Below the pieces are notes generated by a model that had not been told where the DNA came from, searched no databases, and worked only from the letters and a program-made list of their open reading frames with translations. A DNA stretch of 64,000 bases, taken from a virus. Location: positions 1-64,000 of the IMG/VR virus record IMGVR_UViG_3300035698_017497, one strand, 5' to 3'. This document shows positions 32,611 through 41,512 of the stretch, one piece after another. The first letter of the stretch is position 1. The number at the start of each line of letters is the position of its first letter. The translations under genes and the position numbers were made by a program.

Positions 32611-32648
32611 AAGCCTACCGTCACCAAATGGTCGGTGGGCTTTTTTTT
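32611..32648 (+). terminator. Rho-independent terminator
   Basis: AGCCTACCG and CGGTGGGCT arms flanked by eight T. It ends the head block and lies directly before the helicase start, inside an apparent upstream extension of that ORF, so the helicase starts at 32659. Confidence 0.85.
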
Positions 32649-32658
32649 AGGAATATTC

Positions 32659-34065
32659 ATGAAAAAAATTGCCGCTACGCTTAAAAAGAATATTACGCTA
32701 GGTGAGCATCAGCAGAGAGTTGTTGACAAGCTTAAAAAGACTGATAGCTTACTTCTGTATCATAATCTTGGGTCCGGGAAGACACTGTCTTCTATGGCTG
32801 GAGCGTCTGGTGAGATATCTGTTATCACACCTGCAAGCTTAAGGATGAATTATAGTCAGGAATTAAGTAAATTTTTAAAAGATGTAAAAGGCTTCGATAT
32901 TAAATCGTACGAACAAGCCAATAAATTGCCTATAGCCGGTGATACACTTGTTGTGGATGAGGTCCACAGAATAGGTAACCAGCAATCCAAAAGAAGCAAA
33001 AGAATTAGATCGCTCAGTAAAGGATACGGAAAACGCATAGCACTTTCTGGGAGTCCTATCCTTAACCATCCTCACGAACTTGCTCCTATAATTAAGCTAC
33101 TTAATCCTGACGACGAAACAGTACCTTTAGCGCGTGGAGATTTCAATAAGAAATTTTTAGTAAAAAAGACTCCTCTATTAAATGCCTTATCCGAAGCTAT
33201 TTTCGGGATTGGAATTGGACCAGGCCAAGTTACTAAGGTTAAAAACGAAGAGGTATTAAAAAAAGCTCTCAAGGGTCGAGTTGACTACCACAACAATGTG
33301 GACCCATTAACATATCCCGAAGTAATCGAAAAAGATGTGGTCGTAGATTTGAGCAAAGAACATACAGATATGTATCACTGCATAGTTAACGAAGTGAGCC
33401 CTCTTATAGCTAGAAAAGTTAGGATGAATGTAACACTCAATTCGGAAGAGCTTAAAAAAGCTAAAGCATATATGAATTCTGCAAGACAGGCCTCAAATAC
33501 TACTGCGAAGTTTGGTAAAAATGTACCGTCTAATAAGCTTATAAGGATAGCCGAAGACGCCGCAAGTATGAAGAAAGATGATAAGAATTTTAAAGGCGTA
33601 GTCTATTCAAACTATCTACAGTCTGGCGTAGACGAGCTCGATAAAGAGTTTAAAACAAGAGGGCTAAAGTATACACAGTATACTGGTAAGATGAATGAAA
33701 AACAAAAGGCTGAAGCCATTTCAGAATACAATAAGGGTAAGGTTGACGGTCTTATAGTAACTTCCGCTGGGACTGAGGGATTAAATCTCAAAGGCACTAA
33801 GCTAATGCAAATCACAGAACCCCACTGGAACCAATCAAAAATAAATCAAGTAATAGGTAGAGGTGTTCGCTTTGGATCGCACCTACATCTTCCAGAAGCA
33901 GAGCGAAAAGTCCTTGTTAATCATTACCTTGGTCAGCCAAAACGCAGATGGTATAATTTAAAAAAACCAACGGGAGCTGATGAGTATTTAAAAAGCTTAA
34001 GTAAGAAGAAGCAAGAGGTTATCGATAAATTCCTTAAAATTTTGCAAGAAGAAGGCTCTGAATAA
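32659..34065 (+). CDS. SF2 (SNF2-like) helicase/ATPase, 468 aa
   Basis: Walker A LGSGKT at about 37-42, DEVH at 100-103, SGSP (motif III) at 130-133, and C-terminal motifs VYSNY, TSAGTEGLNL (motif V) and QVIGRGVRFG (motif VI). This is a complete two-lobed superfamily 2 core with SNF2 traits and no extra domain. The ATG follows TAGGAA. Location inside the virion block is unusual: it could be packaged or serve in late DNA remodelling or packaging. It begins MKKIAATL, near the recurring motif. The stop overlaps the next start. Confidence 0.85.
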   Translation: MKKIAATLKKNITLGEHQQRVVDKLKKTDSLLLYHNLGSGKTLSSMAGASGEISVITPASLRMNYSQELSKFLKDVKGFDIKSYEQANKLPIAGDTLVVDEVHRIGNQQSKRSKRIRSLSKGYGKRIALSGSPILNHPHELAPIIKLLNPDDETVPLARGDFNKKFLVKKTPLLNALSEAIFGIGIGPGQVTKVKNEEVLKKALKGRVDYHNNVDPLTYPEVIEKDVVVDLSKEHTDMYHCIVNEVSPLIARKVRMNVTLNSEELKKAKAYMNSARQASNTTAKFGKNVPSNKLIRIAEDAASMKKDDKNFKGVVYSNYLQSGVDELDKEFKTRGLKYTQYTGKMNEKQKAEAISEYNKGKVDGLIVTSAGTEGLNLKGTKLMQITEPHWNQSKINQVIGRGVRFGSHLHLPEAERKVLVNHYLGQPKRRWYNLKKPTGADEYLKSLSKKKQEVIDKFLKILQEEGSE

Positions 34066-36389
34066 TGCTTATTCAAAATATAGATATAGATCGTACCTAT
34101 CAAAATACATCCATTGTAAATGCTGACATTGTACTCGAGGGGATAGAGGTTGTATCCAGTTACAAGTATAAGATTTATGTTAGTTATGATACTGTATCTG
34201 ATTTTAGAGCCCTTGGTGAAGTTGACGGGTCCACATTAAGCTCAACAGATCCAGTGATTGCATACGAAGATATCTTCAGAGAATATAATCCTAACAGGGT
34301 TAGATATTATAAAATAGAAGGTATTTTAAAAACTGTAAATGTTATTGAATATACTTCGCCAATGGGATTCATAGGATCTGCAACTGACGGTATCCACGAT
34401 ACTATCGCCTACGCTGAAGGACTCCTTAATCAACATTATATCGGAACTCCATGTTTATTAATGCGTAGAGTCGAGCATGAGGTTGGTAGAAGATGTCCAG
34501 ATTGCTGGGATCGTGAAACAAAACAAATTACAAAAAGTCATTGTGCTACATGTTATGGAACATCATTTGTCGGCGGGTACTATCCTCCTATAGAGGTACA
34601 GGTTGCTATAGATGCTGAGCCTAAGTCTTCGATGGTCGAAGATGCTGGTGCGAATGTTTATGATAAAAAAAGGGCAAGAGTCTCAAGAGCTCCAATTGTA
34701 AGGCCTAAAGATTTAATTATAGATAGAGATACCGGTCAGAGATATATGGTTGTTGAGATGGTTGAAACGACCAAGCTCCCACAGATATCAAATTATACTC
34801 GTCAGTATTCTGATGAGAACGGTATAATGAGTCAGATATTCTTCCTAAAAGAATTAGAGTCATCTGATATAAGGTACGAGATTGACCCTGACCTTGTTAC
34901 AAGTGCAGGTGGAGTTACCCCATATCACTTCTTAATTGGATCCAGTAATATTGGCACCCCAACACCCACTGGATATAAATTTGTAATACCTTCCGGAACA
35001 CAGCATACAATTACAGTTACTTTAGATGGAAATACTACGTCAATCCCGGGAACCGGAACATTAATACCTGACGGGTATGATAGATTGTTTGAGTTCACTG
35101 CTGATGCCGGATATATCATATCTAAAGTCGAGATCGATGGAGTAGATTTAGGCGCAATAGAAAGCTACCTATTCGAGGCCGTCACTGAGAATCACACCAT
35201 AGAGCTTTTCGCTGAGTCTGCCGAGGTATTTGACATAACGGCAACCTCTGATGTACATGGGGCCATAGCACCATCTGGAGTCTCTGAGGTAACCTACGGA
35301 AACGATCTGGAATATCTATTTAGCACAGATGTTGGATATAAAGTTGACGACATTGTTGTCGATGCCGTATCTCAAGGAGTGCTTGGTAGCTACACTTTTG
35401 AAAATGTTATTGCAGACCATACGATCCACCTTGGAATTTCTGCAATTGTAGGATACACAATAGTGAGTTCTAAAAATGATGGTGGCAATATTACACCTTT
35501 GGGTAACGTGGCTGCACTGGAAAATGATAATGTCACATTTGACATAGTTCCAAATGCTGGATATGTGATCTCAGACGTTCTTGTCGATCTAGTATCTCAA
35601 GGAACTCCGAGTCAATACATATTTTATGGGATTAGTGCTGACCATACAATCGAGGTTGTTTTTTCAGCAATACCAGTCCATGTGATTATTGCTACAGATG
35701 ATCACCATTCCACCTTTTCTCCTGCGGGAATAGTTCACGTCACTGACGGTGACGATCAAGCCTTCTCAGCTATCGGTAGTACTGGGTATGAGATTGCAGA
35801 GCTGATTGTGGATAGCGTATCTCAAGGCAAAATAACTAACTATACATTCCTAAATGTTACCGAGGATCATACGATAGAGGTTACAAGTGAAGTTGGTGGA
35901 TCTGGTAATGGTGAGTTTATTTATCAGACACTAATAGTTACCTCGAATGGACAAACTGAATTTACGCTCTCAGACACCCCTTTAGACCTTGATGAAGTAT
36001 CTATGATTGTTTCTGACGGCGGAGTCGAGTTGGCTAATGGTATAGATTTTTCCGTTCTGGGGACTACGGTAACATACCTTCTCGGAACACCAGCTTTTGC
36101 AATAGGTGAAAAAGTAATCTTTAAGTATTTTACATCTGTAATAGAAGATGGTGAAGGCGACTTTTTTTACCAGACTGAAGTTGTAGCATCTGACGCTCAG
36201 GCAACATTTACTCTTGATCAGGCGCCTCTTAATGATAATGAGGTTGCGATGGTTGTATCTGATGGTGGAGTAGAGCTAGTTAACGGTGTTGACTTTTCTG
36301 TATCGAGCACTACTGTAACATATTTACTTGGTTCTCCTGCATTCTTAACAGGGGAAAAAATAATATTTAAGTATTACGTAGCGCCATAA
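34065..36389 (+). CDS. Virion protein with zinc knuckle, InlB-like repeats and C-terminal repeats, 774 aa
   Basis: The N-terminal 290 residues hold a four-Cys motif (CPDC...CATC, about residues 145-170) seen in some neck/tail proteins. Then four to five copies of a 70-residue unit follow (pattern: ITATxDxHGxIxPSG...GYKVDDIVVDxVSQG...YTFENVxADHTI), resembling divergent InlB B-repeats used in adhesins. The last 160 residues are two copies of a 75-residue unit (FIYQT...SDGGVELANGxDFSV...FKYF). Probably a fibre or adhesin attached near the neck or baseplate. TAATG overlap with the helicase. Confidence 0.65.
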   Translation: MLIQNIDIDRTYQNTSIVNADIVLEGIEVVSSYKYKIYVSYDTVSDFRALGEVDGSTLSSTDPVIAYEDIFREYNPNRVRYYKIEGILKTVNVIEYTSPMGFIGSATDGIHDTIAYAEGLLNQHYIGTPCLLMRRVEHEVGRRCPDCWDRETKQITKSHCATCYGTSFVGGYYPPIEVQVAIDAEPKSSMVEDAGANVYDKKRARVSRAPIVRPKDLIIDRDTGQRYMVVEMVETTKLPQISNYTRQYSDENGIMSQIFFLKELESSDIRYEIDPDLVTSAGGVTPYHFLIGSSNIGTPTPTGYKFVIPSGTQHTITVTLDGNTTSIPGTGTLIPDGYDRLFEFTADAGYIISKVEIDGVDLGAIESYLFEAVTENHTIELFAESAEVFDITATSDVHGAIAPSGVSEVTYGNDLEYLFSTDVGYKVDDIVVDAVSQGVLGSYTFENVIADHTIHLGISAIVGYTIVSSKNDGGNITPLGNVAALENDNVTFDIVPNAGYVISDVLVDLVSQGTPSQYIFYGISADHTIEVVFSAIPVHVIIATDDHHSTFSPAGIVHVTDGDDQAFSAIGSTGYEIAELIVDSVSQGKITNYTFLNVTEDHTIEVTSEVGGSGNGEFIYQTLIVTSNGQTEFTLSDTPLDLDEVSMIVSDGGVELANGIDFSVLGTTVTYLLGTPAFAIGEKVIFKYFTSVIEDGEGDFFYQTEVVASDAQATFTLDQAPLNDNEVAMVVSDGGVELVNGVDFSVSSTTVTYLLGSPAFLTGEKIIFKYYVAP

Positions 36390-36394
36390 TAATG

Positions 36395-36403
36395 TATTTT
36401 ATA
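36395..36403 (+). promoter_or_regulatory. TATTTTATA box, copy h
   Basis: 33 nt before the ATG at 36436, with AGGGAAG between. Followed by TATAATGCC. Confidence 0.35.
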
Positions 36404-36435
36404 TATAATGCCATTAAGATAAGGGAAGATGGATT

Positions 36436-36966
36436 ATGCCTAAAATTTTAGGAAAATGGATAGCTGATAACGCAGTTACTAATGATAAATCAGCCGATAT
36501 GGATACCAGCCATATTAAAATGAGAAATACAGCTGGTGTAGGCGACCCTGAAGATCTTAAAATTTCTGAGCTTACAGAGGAGACAATTCCAGCTATTGGC
36601 GATTGGATTCTTGGTGAAACGGCAGAAGGCGTTTTAGTTAAATACGACGTTGGGGATTTGCCCAGCATATCTAAAGTCCCGGTCGCTGTCCCTGCATCTC
36701 AGACAATAGTAGTAAGTTCTGTCGCAATTGAGAGAAAAAGTGTTAAGTGGATTTTAACCGTGGAGGACTCAACCAATTCATTAATTAACGTAAGAGAGCT
36801 GCTGTTCGTCAACAATGCGAGCCCAGATACATTAACTTATGGTGTGGTTGGGGATACTATCGACTTCACAGTACAGGTTACAGTTGGCGCGGCTATCGAG
36901 TTGAAAATTACAAACAATACAATCGTAGAATTATCGGCATCGTTTGCGATAATCACGTGTTTATAA
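36436..36966 (+). CDS. Tail-fibre-module protein, 176 aa
   Basis: Its N-terminal half (NTAGVGDPEDLKISELTEE and GDWILGETAEG) is almost the same as residues 150-210 of the 317-aa protein at 38591. The C-terminal half is a beta-rich domain. The protein looks like a separate module of a fibre system. Confidence 0.6.
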   Translation: MPKILGKWIADNAVTNDKSADMDTSHIKMRNTAGVGDPEDLKISELTEETIPAIGDWILGETAEGVLVKYDVGDLPSISKVPVAVPASQTIVVSSVAIERKSVKWILTVEDSTNSLINVRELLFVNNASPDTLTYGVVGDTIDFTVQVTVGAAIELKITNNTIVELSASFAIITCL

Positions 36967-36984
36967 ACTATAAAGGAAAATATT

Positions 36985-38520
36985 ATGGCTGCTAAATTTA
37001 GGACAGAGGAAGGCTTTTCCATTGCTGGTGCAGTGGAACAACTACAAGGGTCGGTAGACCCATCAGCCGCTAGTGGAATAGTGGCATCGGTAGGATCACT
37101 TTATCAGAGAACGGATGGAACCCTTTGGAGAAAGTCTGGAGCTGGTGATACAGCTTGGACAAAGCTTGGAGATGATGGTGCCACGTCGTCTGAGGATACT
37201 TTTCAGAACACGTTTACCGGCAAAACTGGTACTGGTTCTGAAAATCCAACATACGCCTCAGCTACAGTCGTAACGCAATCCGGCGATCTTGAAGCTGCCA
37301 TTGGAGAACTTGACGCAAAGCTTGGTCCAATTGAAGCAAGTGCTGATGTTACAGATGCTACAAATGTTGCCGCTGCTGGAGCCGTCATGGAGAGCGACGC
37401 AACTGTAGCCGCAATGGGTTTTGTTATTGACGAAGATGACATGACGTCAGACTCAGATACTAAAATTCCAACACAGCAATCAGTTAAAGCCTACGTCGAT
37501 GCTGTGGCAGCATCCGAGATGGCGTATAAGGGTGGGTACAATGCGTCCACTAATACGCCAGATCTTGACACTTCGCCGTCTGGTATTTCAATTGGTGACA
37601 TGTATACTGTCACTGTTGCTGGTACATTTTTCGCAACAGCTCTTGAAGCTGGCGATGTACTTATTGCTGAACAGACTAATCCGACTCTTGAAAGCCATTG
37701 GACAATTGTGCAAGCAGACATGAATGCTGCATCAATAAAATCTGCTTATGAGTCAAATGCTGACACTAATGCATTTACAGATGCTGCTTCATCAAAATTG
37801 AGTGGAATTGAAGCGAGTGCCGACGTTACAGATGCTGCAAATGTAAACTCTGCTGGCGCAGTGATGGAAGCTGATTATAATGCTAATACAATTCTAGCAG
37901 CAACTTCAGACGATACTCCCGCCGCACTAACAATACCTGAACAGACTATTGTAGGTCGTATTACTTCTGGAGCTATCGACGCTCTTACCGCAACCGAAGT
38001 GCGTACACTTATCAATGTTGAAGACGGTGCTGATGTTACTGATGCAACAAATGTAGATTCTGCTGGCGCTACCATGAACACTGATACGGACGTTTCGGCT
38101 AACTCCTGGGTTTTGGACGAGGATGCTTTAACTTCTAATTCTAATACCAAGGTTCCTACTCAACAATCTGTTAAAGCTTATGTTGATACTGAACTTGCAG
38201 AAGCTTACACTAAAGTAACAGGTACAGTTCTCGTATCGACTACTACTGATGTCGATGTGATACCTACTGCGAATATTATCGGTGTTGAGTGGGAAATATG
38301 TCTATACGAGACATCTACTCCGGCTAATATGTATTCATGTAAAGTTTTTGCCCATACTGATGGCACTTCAGTTGATAATGCTGAGTACGCTGTGCTTGAA
38401 CTTGGGACACCTCCTACGGTTGTGGTTACTGTAGCTATCGACGCTGCTAATCTTGATCTAAGAATTAATTCAAGTGTAGCTTCCACCTATAGGATTAATA
38501 GAAGAGAAATTAGAGCTTAA
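36985..38520 (+). CDS. Tail fibre protein with repeats, 511 aa
   Basis: The N-terminal 60 residues (FRTEEGFSIAGAVEQLQG...GSLYQRTDGTLWRK) match the start of the 38591 protein. It contains repeated units ASADVTDATNVxxAGAVM and DSDTKIPTQQSVKAYVD, a motif common in phage tail fibres. The C-terminus is beta-rich. Probably trimeric and host-recognising. Confidence 0.75.
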   Translation: MAAKFRTEEGFSIAGAVEQLQGSVDPSAASGIVASVGSLYQRTDGTLWRKSGAGDTAWTKLGDDGATSSEDTFQNTFTGKTGTGSENPTYASATVVTQSGDLEAAIGELDAKLGPIEASADVTDATNVAAAGAVMESDATVAAMGFVIDEDDMTSDSDTKIPTQQSVKAYVDAVAASEMAYKGGYNASTNTPDLDTSPSGISIGDMYTVTVAGTFFATALEAGDVLIAEQTNPTLESHWTIVQADMNAASIKSAYESNADTNAFTDAASSKLSGIEASADVTDAANVNSAGAVMEADYNANTILAATSDDTPAALTIPEQTIVGRITSGAIDALTATEVRTLINVEDGADVTDATNVDSAGATMNTDTDVSANSWVLDEDALTSNSNTKVPTQQSVKAYVDTELAEAYTKVTGTVLVSTTTDVDVIPTANIIGVEWEICLYETSTPANMYSCKVFAHTDGTSVDNAEYAVLELGTPPTVVVTVAIDAANLDLRINSSVASTYRINRREIRA

Positions 38521-38529
38521 GTAATATAA

Positions 38530-38559
38530 AGCCCTGGGGGACATTCCTCAGGGCTAACT
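38530..38559 (+). terminator. Hairpin terminator, weak T-run
   Basis: AGCCCTGGGG and CCTCAGGGCT form a 10-bp stem (one G-T) around ACATT, followed by AACTTTTG. Separates the 511-aa and 317-aa fibre genes. Confidence 0.6.
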
Positions 38560-38590
38560 TTTGTGGGATAGTGAACCAAAAGGATAGAAA

Positions 38591-39544
38591 ATGGCTATAT
38601 CAAAAGCTTTTAGAGTAAAGGATGGCTTCTCGATACAGGACGAGGTCTATATAATATATGGAACCTCGACCCCGGTAGCAGGAGTCGTGGCTGACACTGG
38701 GTCTTTATACATGATGAAGACAGGTGGCGGTGTAGGTACTCTTTTTGTCAAGTATGGCAGTGCGAATACTGACTGGGTACAACTTTATGATAAAGTTTCT
38801 AATTTTTCAGCATCTATAGCCCCTACAGTCAATGACGATATCACAAATGATTATCAGCCTGGATCTTTATGGGCTGATACTACTGCTGACAAAGCATACA
38901 TATGCCTTGATAACACAGACGGCGCAGCTGTATGGAACGAAATGGCAAACGCTACTCATACTGGTGAAGTTACTGGAAGTACGGAATTGACAATAGCGAA
39001 TGACGCTGTTACAAATGCCAAGGCTGCCAATATGGCTACCGATACAATCAAGATGCGTAACACGGCTGGAACAGGTGATCCTGAAGACGTGAAGGTATCA
39101 ACGTTAACAGAGGAGCCAGCACCCACAACAGGTGATTGGATCCTTGGTGAGACTGCCGAGGGTGACCTTGTCAAGTATGATGTTGGTGATTTACCTTATA
39201 TTGCAAAACCAACACTGACCAAGACAATAGTTATAGAGACTCCAGCGCTCAATGATAAAATACCAGTATTTAGAACTGATGTAGCTATCACAATTGTCGA
39301 AGTCATAGGTGCAAATAATGAAGCTTCAAAAGATCTTGACCTTGAATTAAGACATTCAACATCGTTAACAACGGCAGGAACCTCAGTAGGTACGGTGGCA
39401 ACCCTTGCCTCAGTAACTGGTACAGCATTTACTCTCGGTGGGGATACTACTATCCCTGCAAATAGCTGGTTGATACTTGATGTAGACGAGGCTACAACAG
39501 CTCCGGCTATGGTTGTTGTTGATATTAGATATACTGAAGATTAA
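38591..39544 (+). CDS. Mosaic tail fibre protein, 317 aa
   Basis: Residues 1-65 (FRVKDGFSIQDEV...GSLYMMK) match the start of the 511-aa fibre; about 150-210 match the 176-aa protein at 36436 nearly word for word; the C-terminal domain (about 215-317) is a separate beta-rich module. A composite of its two neighbours, consistent with recombination among fibre genes. Confidence 0.65.
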   Translation: MAISKAFRVKDGFSIQDEVYIIYGTSTPVAGVVADTGSLYMMKTGGGVGTLFVKYGSANTDWVQLYDKVSNFSASIAPTVNDDITNDYQPGSLWADTTADKAYICLDNTDGAAVWNEMANATHTGEVTGSTELTIANDAVTNAKAANMATDTIKMRNTAGTGDPEDVKVSTLTEEPAPTTGDWILGETAEGDLVKYDVGDLPYIAKPTLTKTIVIETPALNDKIPVFRTDVAITIVEVIGANNEASKDLDLELRHSTSLTTAGTSVGTVATLASVTGTAFTLGGDTTIPANSWLILDVDEATTAPAMVVVDIRYTED

Positions 39545-39565
39545 ATTTAAAACTAGGGAGATATT

Positions 39566-39868
39566 ATGGCTGCAGCAGCGGTAGGAACAAAGAGAGTCTT
39601 GATACCAGGTACTAGGGTTCCTAACAAAATTATTCTTGACTCAAATGAATTACATACTGGCAAAGGTGAGCTGATAGTCAAGAGTGTTGTTGCTATTGAT
39701 AATGGTGATAATACATATTAATATGTAGAGATTGAGGATGGCGCAGACTCGATATCAAAAATAGATCTTGCAAAGCTTCATAGCAAAACGTTTAACGGTA
39801 TACTGTTTGCAGATCTTCTCATTGCGCATAGCAAGATATGTGATCAGTTATGGGCCGAAACACTTTAA
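39566..39868 (+). pseudogene. Small tail-region protein interrupted by TAA, with a further frameshift
   Basis: GGGAG precedes the ATG. 51 codons (beta-rich, KRVLIPGTRVPNKII) end at TAA 39719-39721, but protein-like coding continues in frame for 48 codons (YVEIEDGADSISKIDLAKLH) to 39868. A further stretch in another frame (KKSYTKESNKQEIPKS, to 39950) also looks like its continuation. Two lesions in 385 nt suggest a decayed gene or sequence errors. The intact product would be a small assembly protein of about 125 residues. Confidence 0.45.
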
Positions 39869-39939
39869 GAAGAGTTATACAAAGGAATCGAATAAACAGG
39901 AGATTCCGAAGAGTAAGATCAGTATACAAAAGGAGCAGT

Positions 39940-40200
39940 ATGAAATATAATGTATCAAGGCAAGAATATATCAACGGAAGCTTGGTAGCTATTTCGATTG
40001 GGTATCTGACGACTAGCACTGATGTTATTAATTTTAATAACGCACACGTTGCCGCGTTTGATGACTGGTTGGCAGTGAATAGGCACCTTTTAGATGCTAC
40101 TGCTACAATAGATAATAGAACGTATATAGCTATTGGTGAGCATGATGAAGGATTAGGATTACCAGAAATTACCGACTTTGCAAATCCGGAAGGCTTATAG
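39940..40200 (+). CDS. Hypothetical protein, 86 aa
   Basis: The ATG at 39940 (MKYNVSRQEY) is chosen because AAGGAG lies 5 nt upstream; the in-frame extension to 39850 overlaps the broken gene. Small mixed alpha/beta protein with no recognised family. It ends TAGTAATG, directly joined to the next gene. Confidence 0.6.
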   Translation: MKYNVSRQEYINGSLVAISIGYLTTSTDVINFNNAHVAAFDDWLAVNRHLLDATATIDNRTYIAIGEHDEGLGLPEITDFANPEGL

Positions 40201-40202
40201 TA

Positions 40203-40775
40203 ATGGCTACCCAAGATGTTACTGGTGATTATTTTAAGCTCCACTTAGTCAACACCATTGATCAAGGTTACGCTAAAAATGGCAACTTTGGCGTGGGTTG
40301 GTATCGTAGGCATACTGCGAACTATTATACGAAGGAGATTTTGCTTGCGATAGACGTATCGGCTATTGCTTCAGGGTCAACGGTTACCGATGTAGCATTC
40401 AGCTGGGATATTCAATCCAACAGCCTTGGTTACAACGCTATGACAGCGGAGGTTCAAGAACAGGATAAAGGCAACTGGACTGACACTGGTACTACTCCAA
40501 AATATAGTACATTCTCAGCCACGTCATGGCCAACCGCATTGGCGACAATGGGCGGCTTGACCTTAACTTCCTCTGGAACCCAGACTTTTACATCGAATAC
40601 AGGACTAGAAGCATTGTTTCAAGATTTCGTCGACGGGGTGAAGACCGACCACGACGGAATAATATTAGCGATGAACACTAACACCACAGCATGGTGGCTG
40701 GATGTAAACAATCTCCAGGTAATTGTTACATATGATCCACCAGCAGGCGGTAGAAGAATTTTTATAACAGGGTAA
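40203..40775 (+). CDS. Adhesin-like beta-rich virion protein, 190 aa
   Basis: Starts a few nt after the preceding stop. Aromatic/Thr/Ser-rich beta sandwich with paired Trp motifs (GNWTDTGTT, TTAWWLDVNNLQVIVTY) that resemble DNRLRE/CBM-like carbohydrate-binding modules. Probably binds host-surface glycans; the call is by pattern only. Confidence 0.5.
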   Translation: MATQDVTGDYFKLHLVNTIDQGYAKNGNFGVGWYRRHTANYYTKEILLAIDVSAIASGSTVTDVAFSWDIQSNSLGYNAMTAEVQEQDKGNWTDTGTTPKYSTFSATSWPTALATMGGLTLTSSGTQTFTSNTGLEALFQDFVDGVKTDHDGIILAMNTNTTAWWLDVNNLQVIVTYDPPAGGRRIFITG

Positions 40776-40784
40776 GGATTTATT

Positions 40785-41477
40785 ATGCAAAAATTATTTA
40801 GAATATTAATCAACATGCTATCTTCTCTCTTGTCAGAGAATAAAGCTCCATCCCTGAAATCTTTGCCCGAAGTTGAGAAGAAACTTAAAATTACAAAAGA
40901 TGAAAGACTATTCGATACAACTAAGAAATTCGAGAATGTTGTATTGACAACCGATAGATATATATTTAAGAAAGCTCTAAAGAAAGTTTTAGAGTATGAA
41001 GGTGGATATTCTAACCATCCAAAAGACCCTGGTGGGCCGACCAACAAAGGCATTACCCAAGCTGTGTATGATAAATACCAGAGCAAAAAGGGTAAGCCCG
41101 TGCAGAGTGTTGAACTTATCAAGGATATCGAAATTGAAGAAATTTATAAACATAAGTATTGGCTTTTTGGCGAATGCGATGAGATGCCTGATCCGATTGC
41201 TTGCACTCATTTTGACGCGTGTGTTAATTCAGGTATCAGACAAGCTAGCAAGTTTATTCAAAGAGCAATTGATGTAAAAGATGATGGTAAAATCGGACCA
41301 ATTACCATGAAGGCTATTAAGGACGCTGACGATCCAAGGAATATTGCCAATATAGCAATTGATCACCGTGAGATATTTTTTAAGAGACTGGTAAGTAAGA
41401 AATCATCTTATAGTGTATTCCTTAAGGGGTGGCTTAACAGAACAAAAAAATTAAGAATATGGATTAACACTTTGTAA
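40785..41477 (+). CDS. Muramidase (GH108-like lysozyme), 230 aa
   Basis: Cleaves peptidoglycan glycan strands. The core LEYEGGYSNHPKDPGGPTNKGIT (residues about 69-91, catalytic Glu E72) and later ACTHFDACVNSG fit the GH108 family. A C-terminal PG-binding-like segment (DDGKIGPITMKAI) follows. An N-terminal extension of about 60 residues is unusual and could be a signal-anchor or virion-attachment arm (LFRILINMLSSLL). It lies in the tail-fibre block, so virion-associated wall digestion and endolysin are both possible. Confidence 0.9.
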   Translation: MQKLFRILINMLSSLLSENKAPSLKSLPEVEKKLKITKDERLFDTTKKFENVVLTTDRYIFKKALKKVLEYEGGYSNHPKDPGGPTNKGITQAVYDKYQSKKGKPVQSVELIKDIEIEEIYKHKYWLFGECDEMPDPIACTHFDACVNSGIRQASKFIQRAIDVKDDGKIGPITMKAIKDADDPRNIANIAIDHREIFFKRLVSKKSSYSVFLKGWLNRTKKLRIWINTL

Positions 41478-41512
41478 TAAAGTATTTTTCTATAAATTAG
41501 ATTGGAAAAATT

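Noticed and set aside
32479-32658. Upstream extension of the helicase
   Set aside because: It overlaps the previous gene and runs through a terminator; TAGGAA and ATG at 32659 give the real start.
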